Origin: Planctomycetota bacterium
GTDB lineage: Bacteria; Planctomycetota; UBA11346
DNA length: 64,000 nt
Direction: 5' to 3'
Assembly (NCBI GenBank): GCA_013816485.1
Contig: JACDEI010000026.1
Span: forward strand, 1-64,000
The notes below the pieces were generated by a model. The model worked only from the letters and a program-made list of their open reading frames with translations, searched no databases and was not told the origin of the DNA. The translations under genes were made by a program, and so were the position numbers. This document shows, piece after piece, positions 8,494 to 17,373 of this stretch. Positions within the stretch are counted from its first letter, which is position 1, and each line of letters starts with the position of its first letter.

Positions 8494-9698
8494 AGCCACT
8501 TCCTGATCGCCTAGTCAGCATTGGTCGATGGTCCGCCTGCATTTTTTCAGCGATTCTGCTGACCGTCGCCCTCCACGCAGTTATCCCCCCTTTTGTCATC
8601 GGCATGGTGGCGCTGCGCATCCTAGCGACCGAAGGTGGACTCTGGATCGCCATCGCCGGAGTGATCACCGCGGTGGTAGGACTCCTGATTCCGTCGCGAA
8701 AACGGCTGAAGTCCGTCACCATCATCATGGCTGTGGTAGCGGGCTTCATCGGTGTGATGCCATTGTCCCTGATCCCGAGGACGATCTCACAGGCTGATTC
8801 CGCTCTGGCCCGAGCCTGTGGTCCTATCTGGAACGAGCACATTCCCGCGATTGATCGGAACGAGGTTCGAGCGCATGCCTATGCGATTGGGGACGCGATC
8901 CTTGGTCTCTCGCACGCACCCGTGATCGAGACCGACGTTGCCATTCCAGGTGCAGACGGGGTTGTTCTTTCAGGGATTCGCTACCAGCGTTCTGAGGAAG
9001 GGCGCCCACAGCCCGTCATTATCGCCATGCATGGCGGTGGTTGGAGCGGCGGTTCCGTTTCGGAAGGTGCCGCATGTCATCGGTACCTCGCTGCGCATGG
9101 GTACCTCGTCTACTCGATCGCCTACCGACTAGCCCCCGCCACTCCATTCCCTGGGGCGCTCGATGATGTCCAAGCCGCGCGCGTTTGGGTCACCGCACAT
9201 GCGGCGGATTCAGGCGGCGACCCGTCGCGGCTAATCCTGATGGGGCGTTCGGCGGGCGCACAACTCGCCCTCGTCGCGGCCTACGAGCGGCCTGATCCGT
9301 CGATCCGTGCGGTTGTCAGTTGGTACGGACCGGTCGATCTCGTGAAAGGCTACCGAGAACCACCCTGGCCTGATCCACTCCATGTGCGCGCTCTCCTGCG
9401 AGATTACCTCAATGGCACGCCCAAGGATCAGGCGGTTGCCTACGTTCGGGCCTCGCCCATCTCCTATGCGACACGGGCATTGCCGCCGACACTGCTGATC
9501 GCCGCGGTGGCAGACCATGGTGTGCTTATCGGATTCCAACGACAGCTGCACGATCGACTTGAAGCCACCGGCACTCCCGTGGTGCTGTTGGAATTGCCGT
9601 GGGCTGAACACGCATTTGATCGCTTCCCAAACGGCCCTGGCGCACAAATGTCTCTGTACTATCTCGAACGCTTCCTGGCTTGGGCCGTTTCTCGATGA
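8490..9698 (+). CDS. Membrane-anchored alpha/beta-hydrolase (esterase/lipase, HSL-like)
   Basis: Residues 1-110 contain three or four hydrophobic segments, so the enzyme is probably anchored in the inner membrane. The catalytic domain follows: the oxyanion motif HGGGWSGG, the nucleophile elbow GRSAGAQLAL, the acid in VADHGVLIG and the His in AEHAFDRF. That order and the HGGG motif are typical of the hormone-sensitive-lipase/BD-FAE esterases (COG0657), which cleave short-chain esters. The substrate is not predictable. The start codon overlaps the stop of a 23-codon leader frame, and the stop overlaps the DoxX gene (ATGA), so the three frames form one transcription unit. Confidence 0.88.
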   Translation: MKPLPDRLVSIGRWSACIFSAILLTVALHAVIPPFVIGMVALRILATEGGLWIAIAGVITAVVGLLIPSRKRLKSVTIIMAVVAGFIGVMPLSLIPRTISQADSALARACGPIWNEHIPAIDRNEVRAHAYAIGDAILGLSHAPVIETDVAIPGADGVVLSGIRYQRSEEGRPQPVIIAMHGGGWSGGSVSEGAACHRYLAAHGYLVYSIAYRLAPATPFPGALDDVQAARVWVTAHAADSGGDPSRLILMGRSAGAQLALVAAYERPDPSIRAVVSWYGPVDLVKGYREPPWPDPLHVRALLRDYLNGTPKDQAVAYVRASPISYATRALPPTLLIAAVADHGVLIGFQRQLHDRLEATGTPVVLLELPWAEHAFDRFPNGPGAQMSLYYLERFLAWAVSR

Positions 9699-10126
9699 GC
9701 TCACTACCGAACAAACTTCGCACGCTCAGCTGGGTCCTGATTGGTGCGATCTTCATACTCGCAGGAGCGAATCACCTGCGTGCCCCGGAGAGTTACCTAC
9801 TGATCATGCCTCCCTACTTGCCATGGCCGATGGCACTCATCCTCGTCAGTGGCTTGGCCGAGATGGCGGGTGGTCTCGGGATGCTGATTCCGGCGACTCG
9901 GCGTCTTGCGGGCATCGGCCTGATCGTACTGCTGATCGCGGTCTTTCCGGCGAATCTCTCCATGGCGATGCATCAGATTCAGCTCCCGCACTTGGAGGTT
10001 CCGATCGCCTTGCTCTGGGTTCGCTTACCCTTGCAGGTCCTACTCATCGCGTGGGTTTGGTGGACGATCCGATCGCCGATACCAACACCAAGTACCGGCG
10101 CTGAGCGATGCGAGCGATCACGCTGA
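9695..10126 (+). CDS. DoxX-family membrane protein
   Basis: A 143-residue protein with four hydrophobic helices. The first carries the DoxX-like pattern WVLIGAIFILAGANHL, followed by a short loop with PPYLPWP and the helix GLAEMAGGLGMLI. DoxX-like proteins are small quinone-associated or redox-linked membrane proteins of uncertain biochemistry. ATG 9695 overlaps the esterase stop, so it is translated with the esterase. A TTG five codons upstream is possible but lacks support. The length fits the family. Confidence 0.8.
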   Translation: MSSLPNKLRTLSWVLIGAIFILAGANHLRAPESYLLIMPPYLPWPMALILVSGLAEMAGGLGMLIPATRRLAGIGLIVLLIAVFPANLSMAMHQIQLPHLEVPIALLWVRLPLQVLLIAWVWWTIRSPIPTPSTGAERCERSR

Positions 10127-10211
10127 GAAATAAGTTATCCAATACGATGCGTCCGACTCGTAGACCCGGCAAGCATCCGTGCGCAGCGCTACCCTGGCTC
10201 GCGGCATGCGC

Positions 10212-11309
10212 TTATTCATCCTCCGACAACGGAAGCTGATGCTTATGCGCATACGCGATCAGACGCTGCGATTCCTCGGCGTCTTTGGCCTGCGGCCTTG
10301 GGGCAGAGCCGACCGCGGTGCTTTCCAGTACGCAATCGACCACGACCGGGAAGTGGTCCGAGCCGATGACCGGTCCCAGGTGCATGGTCTTCAAAGCAAA
10401 ATGCGGGGAGAGAAAAACATGGTCGAGGGGCCAGCGCACCCACCAGTGCCCCGCATGGAAACTATTGAACATGCCGCGACCGATACGCGGATCGCACATA
10501 TTTCCTAGGCGCTGGAACAGGCGCGTGCTATGCGACCAGGCGACGTCATTGAGATCGCCGAGAACGATGCAGGGGTGTGGATCCGCGTGTGCTTCTTGGG
10601 CGATAATCGCCAATTCCGCATCCCGTGCGATGGAGTCCGGGGCTTCACCGGGCGCGGGCGGGGGCGGATGCACGACATAGAGCGTGATGAGGCGATCATC
10701 GGGCAGAACCAATTCCAGCTTCGCTGATGGCAGGTCATCGCGCAGGAGAAAACGGATGCCGCCGGAGCGGACCGCGAAGCGCGAATAGATCGCCATGCCA
10801 TAGCGATTATCCAGCGGATGCTCAAAACGATGCGGATATGCCGCGGTGACCGACGCCAGGGCGGACAGCCACGCCGGATCGACCTCCAGAACCACCAGGA
10901 CATCCGGGGATTCCTGGGTGATATACGCGCACAGACGGCCGTAGTCGCGGTTCTCCATCAAAACATTGCTGCTGAGCAGACGAATGCCATTCTGTTGCCC
11001 GGTCGCGGAAGCCGTCGGGGTCTCTTTTCGGCTCAGGGTGGTATAGGGAAATATCTCCCAGCACAAAAGCACGATCGAGCTGACGGTGAGCATGCTGAGC
11101 CCATACCCGAGTGGGCCAGAATTGGTGCAGACCCAGTAGCCCACGCCAGGGACGGTCAAGATCAGGAGGATCAATATTTGACCGCGTGGATAATCCCACA
11201 TGCGGATCCACCGCGACCGCCAGGGCACCAGGGTCAGCCAGGCGAGGACGCATAGGCCGACCACGACGGTGAGCCCGAGCCCTTTGGCAATAAGCATCAC
11301 GATGGACAT
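10212..11309 (-). CDS. Membrane-anchored endonuclease/exonuclease/phosphatase family protein
   Basis: A 365-residue protein. The first 110 residues have three hydrophobic helices. The remainder is an EEP (DNase I-like) metal-dependent phosphodiesterase domain: Asn in LLSSNVLMEN, Glu in VVLEVDP, the pair in VLGDLNDVAWS and the final GSDHFPVVVD, which holds the catalytic Asp-His. Proteins with this architecture (YafD-like) hydrolyse phosphodiester or phosphomonoester bonds outside the inner membrane, but the substrate is unknown. ATG 11309 has GGGGAG just upstream and precedes the first helix. An upstream in-frame extension of 40 residues looks non-coding. It runs convergent with the DoxX unit. 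Confidence 0.85.
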   Translation of the reverse strand: MSIVMLIAKGLGLTVVVGLCVLAWLTLVPWRSRWIRMWDYPRGQILILLILTVPGVGYWVCTNSGPLGYGLSMLTVSSIVLLCWEIFPYTTLSRKETPTASATGQQNGIRLLSSNVLMENRDYGRLCAYITQESPDVLVVLEVDPAWLSALASVTAAYPHRFEHPLDNRYGMAIYSRFAVRSGGIRFLLRDDLPSAKLELVLPDDRLITLYVVHPPPPAPGEAPDSIARDAELAIIAQEAHADPHPCIVLGDLNDVAWSHSTRLFQRLGNMCDPRIGRGMFNSFHAGHWWVRWPLDHVFLSPHFALKTMHLGPVIGSDHFPVVVDCVLESTAVGSAPRPQAKDAEESQRLIAYAHKHQLPLSEDE

Positions 11310-11447
11310 ATCTCCCCCCTTCTTTTCCGGGCCGTACGGCGCCGGATCTGCGCAGGCGAGCACCTCGCCCGATTCATTGCGGAAACAAATCCTGAATCCC
11401 GATACATCCGCCTCGCCTGCGGCACCCATCGACGCGCGCCAACGGCC

Positions 11448-12779
11448 CTACAGCGGCGGGGCGCTGGGTGCGACGCCCCGACCTTTTCGTCGCTCGGCCC
11501 AATCGCCGTAGCGGTCCATGATGGGGGTGACCGACACCCCATGCACGACCACCGACAGGGCGACGGTCCACACCACTAGGTCGGCCAGAGATCGGGCCAA
11601 GCCGTCCGGCAACCCGAACTCGGTGGCGTGGGCCAGGTAGTACAGCGACCCCACTCCGCGGACCCCGAACCAACCGGCCAACCACCTGCGGACAGTCCAC
11701 CCCCGCATCGGAGCCAGCCCGACGAACACCGACGCCGGACGGACGACCAGGAATAGAACCGCCGCCAGCCCGGCCGCCGCCCACGTCGGATGGGTGGAGG
11801 CGAGGAGTGCCCCGAGGACCACGACGGCGGCTACCTCCAGCACCTTCTCGACCTGCTCATTGAACCCGAGGATGGCCTCGGTCATGAACGCCGGAGCCTT
11901 CTCGGAGTGGACGGCGTTCGACTCGGTGCCGTCCGTCCCCTTGATGTCCTCGGCCGGGCGATGCCCGGTGTGCCGCATCTCCTCATGTCGCAGGGCCAAT
12001 CCGGCGGCGAACACCGCCAGGAACCCCCACGCCCCGAACAGCACGGCCACCCCGTAGGACAGGGCGATCACCCCAAGGGCCAGGAAGTTGTCCAGCCCGA
12101 CCGCCTCTTGGTGGGTCTTCCGCAAGTACAACACCAACCGCGCCACCAAGGTGCCGAGGCCGAACCCGATTCCCAGTCCGGCGGCGATCGCCCAGGCGAC
12201 GTCGATCGTCCACCAGCGCCACCAGCCGGCGCCGAGGTCGTGCAGCCCGAGCAGGCCCAGGCCGAGCATGACGAATGGGAACGCCGTCCCGTCATTGAGT
12301 CCGGCCTCGGCGGTCAGGGAGAACCGCAGTTTGTCCCGGTCGCCGACCTCCTTCACCTGCACGTCTGCCGCCAGCACCGGGTCGGTGGGGGCGAGGATCG
12401 CCCCGAGCAGCACCGCCGCCCCGACCGGCAGGCCGAGGGCGAACACCCCGACGGCCGCTACCAGCCCGACGCTCACCGTCATCGAGGCAGTCGCCAACAG
12501 GACCGGGAATCGCCACAGCCGGTCGGACAGCGGCACCCGAAGTTTCAGTCCGGCGGTGAACAACGAGACGATGACCGCCACCTCGGTCAGGTGTTCAAGG
12601 AACTTGGCATCCGTCACTGGGTCCACCACGAACAGGCCGGCCCCGGCCGAACTAAGGGCGTACCCGACGCCCATGTAGATCATCGCGGCCGACAGTGGTA
12701 GCCGCCGGAGGACCGATGCGGCCAGGGCCATGACCACCAGTACCCCGCCGACGACTAAACACCAACTTGCGAACGTCAT
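11448..12779 (-). CDS. Cation:proton antiporter, CPA1/NhaP type
   Basis: A 443-residue polytopic membrane protein with about 12 hydrophobic segments. It carries the family signatures: APTDPVLAADVQ (the ion-binding Asp region), EAGLNDGTAFPFV (the ND pair) and an Arg-containing helix near the C-terminus (FGVRGVGSLYYLA). CPA1 proteins exchange Na+ or K+ for H+ across the inner membrane for pH and salt balance. A hydrophilic insert near residues 275-300 is unlike the rest. The codon choice is very GC-rich compared with the genes on either side of this accessory stretch, which could reflect transfer. Confidence 0.9.
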   Translation of the reverse strand: MTFASWCLVVGGVLVVMALAASVLRRLPLSAAMIYMGVGYALSSAGAGLFVVDPVTDAKFLEHLTEVAVIVSLFTAGLKLRVPLSDRLWRFPVLLATASMTVSVGLVAAVGVFALGLPVGAAVLLGAILAPTDPVLAADVQVKEVGDRDKLRFSLTAEAGLNDGTAFPFVMLGLGLLGLHDLGAGWWRWWTIDVAWAIAAGLGIGFGLGTLVARLVLYLRKTHQEAVGLDNFLALGVIALSYGVAVLFGAWGFLAVFAAGLALRHEEMRHTGHRPAEDIKGTDGTESNAVHSEKAPAFMTEAILGFNEQVEKVLEVAAVVVLGALLASTHPTWAAAGLAAVLFLVVRPASVFVGLAPMRGWTVRRWLAGWFGVRGVGSLYYLAHATEFGLPDGLARSLADLVVWTVALSVVVHGVSVTPIMDRYGDWAERRKGRGVAPSAPPL

Positions 12780-13146
12780 GACTGCCCAATCAATCGTGCG
12801 AAACCCATCTTAATCTGCCTTGCGGACGGGGAAGTTTCGCCACGTGATAAATGGCAGATTTCTTTTCCAGGACCGTCTAAGCTTGAATAACCCCACGCCC
12901 CGGAACTGGTCAGAAGCTGTCTGGAAAAAACACTACTCACATGGAGGATCGGAGAACCGGAGAAAACGGCGAAGCAGAAAGGAAAAAAAGCCAGAGATAT
13001 CACCTCTCTGGCTCTCTCCGGTTCTCCGGTTCTCCATGTCAGACCCTGCCTTTCCCGACAGTTTTTCAGTCGTTGACGAAGGCTTGTCAGCGTCATGGGG
13101 ATGATCTTCATGGTGAGCAAATGACGCCAAAGAATGGTGAGATTAG
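12780..13146. other. Intergenic stretch with nested inverted repeat
   Basis: About 370 bases upstream of the antiporter and downstream of the MscS gene. It contains catggaggatcggagaacc near 12941 and its near-inverse ending about 13037 (tctccggttctccatg), which enclose the terminator hairpin at 12983-13012. No gene is supported. Confidence 0.6.
12983..13012 (-). terminator. Intrinsic terminator downstream of the MscS gene
   Basis: On the minus strand gccagaga and tctctggc (12990-12997 with 13005-13012) form an 8-bp stem with a 7-nt loop, followed by seven Ts (complement of 12983-12989). It lies about 135 nt after the stop codon of the channel gene. Confidence 0.7.
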
Positions 13147-14745
13147 TCATGGCTCAGATTTCTTTTCGGCGGTCAGATCGGCCTTGGCGGGGCGAGCGCT
13201 GGTGGTCCCCAAAAGATTCTCATCCTCGTCCACCGGCTTGGCTTGACGGGCCTGCTCCACAAGGATGCCGGCCTCGTTGGACAACCCCGCTTCCGCCTTG
13301 GTGGACACCGCTTCAACTCCTTTCGCGCGCGGTGCGTCGCCGGATGAGGTGAGCGATCCAGGGTCCTTTTTCGGCTCCTTCGTCGGGTTCTTCGTCGGGT
13401 TCTTTGTCGGGTCCTTTGTCGGCTCCTGAGTCGCGTCGAGCATCGTGACGGGGACGCCGTGCGGAAAGATGATTTCCCGCGCTTCGTCCGGCATGCTGAT
13501 GCCGTGCTGCTGAAAGGCACGTTTCACCAGCCGAATTACGGAAGACCGCACTTTGAGCCAACTGTGTTCATGCCCATTGATCCAAAAGTAGACTCTTAAA
13601 TTGACAGTCGCCTTGCCCAGGTCGTCGGCCAGCACCCAGGGCTCTGGCTCGTTCAAGACCGCCGGGTGATCCACCAACACCTTCAGGGCGACCTCCTGGG
13701 CTTCATCAATCGCGTCGTCGTAACCGATGCCGACGACGAAGTTCTCGCGCCGGTTGGGGGTGGCCGTGAAGTTTTGCAGCGTGTTCTTGTAAACGGCGGC
13801 GTTGGGGACTTGCACGAGATTGCCGTCGAGGGTCAGCAGCACCGTGGTGCGGATATTCAACTGCTGCACATAGCCAGTGACTCCGACGATTTCGACCAGG
13901 TCACCCGTTTCGAACGGGCGCTGGATGCTCAGGAAGATGCTGGCCAGGAAGTTCTCCGTGATGTCCCGGAAGGCGATGCCGACCGCCAAGCCGACCAAAC
14001 CGGTTCCGCCAATGATCGTCAAAGCCAGTTGGGTCAAACCGGAAACCCGCAGGACGACATAGGTTCCCGCAAGAAACACAATGACACCCAGTCCTCCTGC
14101 AAGGACGCCGCGCAGAAGTTTCGCCCGGACACGCCCGGCAAAGAAAATTCGCGCCTTGCGCACCGTTAACCAGCCAGCCCCAGCCGACAAGACCAGGATA
14201 ATCAACGCGAGGACGAGGAACGGGAGAGAGCGGACGACGTCGCGCGACAATCCCGCGAGCCCACCCCACGCCCCGCGGAAGTCCCATGCCGCCGGCTGGG
14301 ACACTTCGATCCGGTTGGCCACGGCGACCACGTCCTGGGTGTTGCGTGCTAGGTCGCCAGCCCACTTTTTGATATCATCGCTGTCGACACGGCCACTGAG
14401 AAAAACAACACCGTCCTCGACTTTGACATCCGGAGCAGTGAACCAACCGGTGGCCTCCATGACGCTCTGGAGGCGCTCGCGGATTTCCTCGTCGTGAGCG
14501 AGTGGCTGCACGGCCACCGTTGCCGGCGATAGGGAAAGCTCTGCTTTCTTGGGAGCAGGTAGATTTTTCGGCAGGGCCTCGTCTTCCTGCGCCATAACGT
14601 GCGTCGTTAACAAACTCCACCAGAAGCAGCCTAACAATGCCGTACGAAAAACTCGGGGATGACGGCATGTCGCTCGTCGCACCAGTAAACCCAGGAACCA
14701 GGGACTCGGCCGCAGAATACTCCTGATCTGCTGGAGCTTATTCAT
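13147..14745 (-). CDS. Mechanosensitive channel, MscS family with BON domain
   Basis: A 532-residue protein. A signal peptide-like N-terminus ends near residue 52. A BON domain follows at about 75-145 (RERLQSVMEATGW, VFLSGRVDSDDIKKWAGDLA). Three membrane helices and the MscS pore and beta domain follow at about 170-440: LTIIGGTGLVGLAVGIAF, then RPFETGDLVEIVGVTGYVQQ and NLVQVPNAAVYKNTLQNF. Such channels open under membrane tension to release solutes during osmotic downshift; BON domains bind membranes. The C-terminal 90 residues are low complexity with TK[DNE]P repeats, encoded by near-identical 12-15 nt units around 13380-13430. The minus-strand terminator at 12983 probably ends its transcript. 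Confidence 0.92.
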   Translation of the reverse strand: MNKLQQIRSILRPSPWFLGLLVRRATCRHPRVFRTALLGCFWWSLLTTHVMAQEDEALPKNLPAPKKAELSLSPATVAVQPLAHDEEIRERLQSVMEATGWFTAPDVKVEDGVVFLSGRVDSDDIKKWAGDLARNTQDVVAVANRIEVSQPAAWDFRGAWGGLAGLSRDVVRSLPFLVLALIILVLSAGAGWLTVRKARIFFAGRVRAKLLRGVLAGGLGVIVFLAGTYVVLRVSGLTQLALTIIGGTGLVGLAVGIAFRDITENFLASIFLSIQRPFETGDLVEIVGVTGYVQQLNIRTTVLLTLDGNLVQVPNAAVYKNTLQNFTATPNRRENFVVGIGYDDAIDEAQEVALKVLVDHPAVLNEPEPWVLADDLGKATVNLRVYFWINGHEHSWLKVRSSVIRLVKRAFQQHGISMPDEAREIIFPHGVPVTMLDATQEPTKDPTKNPTKNPTKEPKKDPGSLTSSGDAPRAKGVEAVSTKAEAGLSNEAGILVEQARQAKPVDEDENLLGTTSARPAKADLTAEKKSEP

Positions 14746-14932
14746 GACAGATTACCGGTTGTCATGCTGCTGTCCTTTCCATTGCGACAGAGCCTATCCC
14801 CGTCGGCGCATTCAGTGCCAACACGGACCCTGACGTACACGACTACGGCATGATTGCCGACATTGGCTGTCAGGTCGGATCCTTAACGGTTTCTGGTGTC
14901 GGCATGCGCCAACTCTCTGCGGCCGTCCTTGC

Positions 14933-15532
14933 TCAGCGATCTGCCACGTTCGCCTTCGGTATAGACATGGGTGGCTGGCCCTCATCCTTCGTGAATTGGT
15001 GCAATAGGCTCACAATGCGGCGTGCGATTCCGAGTGTGTCGGCCCAGGTAGATCCCTTGATCAGATAGTCTTCGACACCGGCACATGCGGCTCGATCGCT
15101 GGCACGGTCCGAAGATGTCAGCATGATCGTTGGGATTTTTTCCAGACTCGGCTGTGAGCGTATCCACTTGAAAATCTCCAGACCTGTCATCTTCGGTAAA
15201 TTATAGTTCAGGATTATCATATTTGGGAGGTCGCCATGCCCATCAATGGCAGATAAGTGTCGCTGGGCTTCTTCCCCATCGATAACGCAATCGACGACTA
15301 TTTCGGCGTCGATATTGCGCACGGCCTCGGTCACCAATTGTGCGTCACCAGGATTGTCTTCGACGAGGAATATGTGTGGTTTCTTAGCAGTTTCCCCATC
15401 GATAACGCAATCGACGACTATTTCGGCGTCGATATTGCGCACGGCCTCGGTCACCAATTGTGCGTCACCAGGATTGTCTTCGACGAGGAATATGTGGGGT
15501 TTCTTAGCAGTCATGGTGAGCGTGCTGGTCAT
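14933..15532 (-). CDS. Receiver protein with internally duplicated first half
   Basis: A 199-residue Rcp1-like receiver domain. A 40-residue block from TAKKPHIFLVEDNPGD to CVIDGE occurs twice in a row at the N-terminus, so strands 1-2 and helix 1 are doubled. The second copy continues into the rest of the domain. At the phospho-acceptor position the sequence reads MIILNYNLPKMTG, with Asn where the family has Asp, and the conserved Lys lies in DYLIKGS. The protein may thus not be phosphorylated in the usual way, and its fold may be disturbed. ATG 15532 has AGGGA 6 nt upstream; a second ATG at 15514 begins at the repeat block itself. No kinase gene is adjacent. Confidence 0.85.
   Translation of the reverse strand: MTSTLTMTAKKPHIFLVEDNPGDAQLVTEAVRNIDAEIVVDCVIDGETAKKPHIFLVEDNPGDAQLVTEAVRNIDAEIVVDCVIDGEEAQRHLSAIDGHGDLPNMIILNYNLPKMTGLEIFKWIRSQPSLEKIPTIMLTSSDRASDRAACAGVEDYLIKGSTWADTLGIARRIVSLLHQFTKDEGQPPMSIPKANVADR
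15272..15511. repeat. 120-bp direct tandem duplication inside receiver gene
   Basis: Bases 15272-15391 and 15392-15511 are identical except for one position (15377 t, 15497 g). The change is synonymous (Pro CCA/CCC). The unit is 40 codons, so the reading frame is kept. Near identity points to a recent event. Confidence 0.97.
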
Positions 15533-15881
15533 AAGAATCCCTAAAGAACGAGCGTGAAAGAGCGTCCACACCGAGAGAGGCCGAGGTGTTTGCTACCACT
15601 TCGCGGACCGGCATCACCGCTGAATGTCGCCATCGGTTGATCGCGACGCTGAAACGTAGCGATGAACGTGCCAGTTAATAGATCGCCACCCAGCGACCTG
15701 AGCCATACTCTGCACCTCCTGAAATCAGACCCGCAGAGTCTGCTGAGACTCATGAACACCGACCTGATCGTGCAACTAGCAGTCACGTCAGCGGCCATTC
15801 ATGCCAATCGCAGCGCACCCAGCGGATCCGTGAAACTGACCTTGGGCGTTCGATGGCTGGCCGGGGCACGGTCCTGAGCGG
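15533..15881. other. Gene-free stretch
   Basis: About 350 bases between the promoter side of the receiver gene and the 3' end of the CHAD gene. Two weak open frames exist, 15541-15798 on minus and 15662-15877 on plus. Neither has family features or a clear ribosome binding site. Nothing else was seen. Confidence 0.4.
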
Positions 15882-16736
15882 TCAGGACAAGGCCTCACGT
15901 GCCTGCATCAGCAGCATGCGCATGCGCCGCGGTTGCGTGGTCAATGGTTCGGCCACGCGGTTGCTGTCACGACGCAGATGGCGCAACCAGCGCCGTGCGG
16001 CCCGCAGCATCGCGGTGCTCGTGTTCGGATCGTGCAGGCTGGTGAGCCAGCCACAGGTCATCACCAGATCGTTTTCGCGCCCCAACAATCCGCCCAGGTC
16101 ATCCCCAGCCTGTTCCAGCTTTGCGAACATCCCAGGGCATAAACGAGCCAGCAGATGAGTCTGATAGCTCGTGTCCTTCACCCGCTTACGCCACGTGTGG
16201 CGATGTGCGGCGGTGCCACGACGCGCCACGTGAAGGCGGGCTGAACGACAGGCCTTGAGGGTATGGATGTGACCGTCCACGGCCTTCGACCAGCCACCGC
16301 TACCATGCAGGTGCCGCAGGCGTGGACGGAGCCGATCAAGCGCAGCACGTACGCGACGCATCATCGTCAGCCGCTGAGTCGGCGTGATCACCGGCAGCAG
16401 GCGTCGCATCGCTGTTAGGGTGCTCCCAGGGATGTCCTCGGGATAACGTCGCACCAGTGCGGTGAGACAGTCGGCGATAACCCGGTGATCACGGGCAGCA
16501 CTGAGCAGCCGACCGATGTCGCGCCAGGCACGATTCACTTCAGTGAATCCTTTGTCGGTTAATGCCGGCCGCACCAGCCGCAGCAGCGCACGACTGCGTT
16601 TGCCATGCCGACGGATGGCATGGACGGCATCGTCGTCACCAGTGCGTGCGGCACGTCGCGCAGCGAGCCATTCCGCATCCAGCACGACGCGCACCTGCTG
16701 GTGCAGATCTTTAGTGGGGTCGAGGCGGAAACCCAT
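15882..16736 (-). CDS. CHAD domain protein
   Basis: A 284-residue all-alpha, strongly basic protein. It begins with the CHAD signature DAVHAIRRHGKRSRALLRLV and repeats His/Arg/Lys-rich helices (RRVRAALDRLRPRLRHL, HRHTWRKRVKDTSYQTHLL, RAARRWLRHLRRDSNR). CHAD domains bind inorganic polyphosphate and associate with polyphosphate granules. The protein has no CYTH triphosphatase domain and no membrane segment. No polyphosphate kinase is nearby. The start is at ATG 16736, with no strong ribosome binding site visible. Confidence 0.85.
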   Translation of the reverse strand: MGFRLDPTKDLHQQVRVVLDAEWLAARRAARTGDDDAVHAIRRHGKRSRALLRLVRPALTDKGFTEVNRAWRDIGRLLSAARDHRVIADCLTALVRRYPEDIPGSTLTAMRRLLPVITPTQRLTMMRRVRAALDRLRPRLRHLHGSGGWSKAVDGHIHTLKACRSARLHVARRGTAAHRHTWRKRVKDTSYQTHLLARLCPGMFAKLEQAGDDLGGLLGRENDLVMTCGWLTSLHDPNTSTAMLRAARRWLRHLRRDSNRVAEPLTTQPRRMRMLLMQAREALS

Positions 16737-16785
16737 CAGCGAGCTCCGGCGGTGACGTCCAATGACGTAAAGCTAACGAAAAGAA

Positions 16786-16895
16786 TTTTTCACCACGAAA
16801 ACACGAAGACTCGAAGACGAGAAAAGAAATGTCGTTTCGACCGCTTGTGCGGTGATTCCTTCGTGCCTTCGTGCCTTCGTGTCGGAATTTTCTTT
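16786..16895. repeat. Inverted (cacgaag)-type repeat
   Basis: caccacgaaaacacgaagac followed by tcgaagacgag near 16790 is answered by ccttcgtgccttcgtgcctt with cgtgtcgg near 16859-16885. The two arms can pair over a loop of about 40 nt. Repeats of this wording are common between genes in PVC genomes. It lies upstream of the CHAD gene and downstream of the lysozyme-like gene. Confidence 0.6.
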
Positions 16896-16938
16896 GGTAG
16901 CTGGCTTGCAGCGTGCCGTCGCAAACTATTCACAGAAT

Positions 16939-17373
16939 TCAGGGCAGATTGCCCACGGCGAACACCCGCTCGGCGTAGTCGCGCCCGCGTCGGTGATCGC
17001 CAGCGGGGCCGGTATGGTAGATTGCCACTGCCACGTTCCAGTCGCCGGCGCGACGGTAGCAACGCAGCAGCCAGGCGCGCGTCATGCTCTCGGCCAGCAC
17101 TGGTTCGCTGCGGATACGTTCGAGCAGGTGACTGACGCCCAGATCCTGCAGAACTGACGGCGAGATCTGCCAGGGGCCGACTTCGCCGTCCGCTCCGTCC
17201 CGACGATTGCGGTAAAGGACTAGTTCGCCGCTGCGATAGGTGCTGCCGGTTTCGACCGCAGCAATTCCTGCGATGACCCAGTCCGGTATCGGAACATGGG
17301 GGCCGACCTCGCTGGCATTGATGACCGTGGCAGCGGCCAGGGCCGCGATCAGGAATGGGTGGGATAATCGCAT
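16939..17373 (-). CDS. Exported lysozyme/transglycosylase-like protein
   Basis: A 144-residue protein from ATG 17373: a signal peptide (MRLSHPFLIAALAAATVINA) and then a compact domain. AGIAAVETGSTYRSG supplies the catalytic Glu typical of the lysozyme/SLT fold, and EVGPWQISPSVLQDLG matches the following GxxQxxP-type segment of this fold. Later helices include WNVAVAIYHTG. It probably cleaves peptidoglycan glycan strands in the periplasm. Planctomycetes with reduced but real peptidoglycan would use such an enzyme. No phage genes are near. An in-frame GTG seven codons upstream is less likely. Confidence 0.6.
   Translation of the reverse strand: MRLSHPFLIAALAAATVINASEVGPHVPIPDWVIAGIAAVETGSTYRSGELVLYRNRRDGADGEVGPWQISPSVLQDLGVSHLLERIRSEPVLAESMTRAWLLRCYRRAGDWNVAVAIYHTGPAGDHRRGRDYAERVFAVGNLP

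Noticed and set aside
15662-15877. Small gene of 71 codons on the plus strand
   Set aside because: No motif, no ribosome binding site and no composition signal beyond an open frame.
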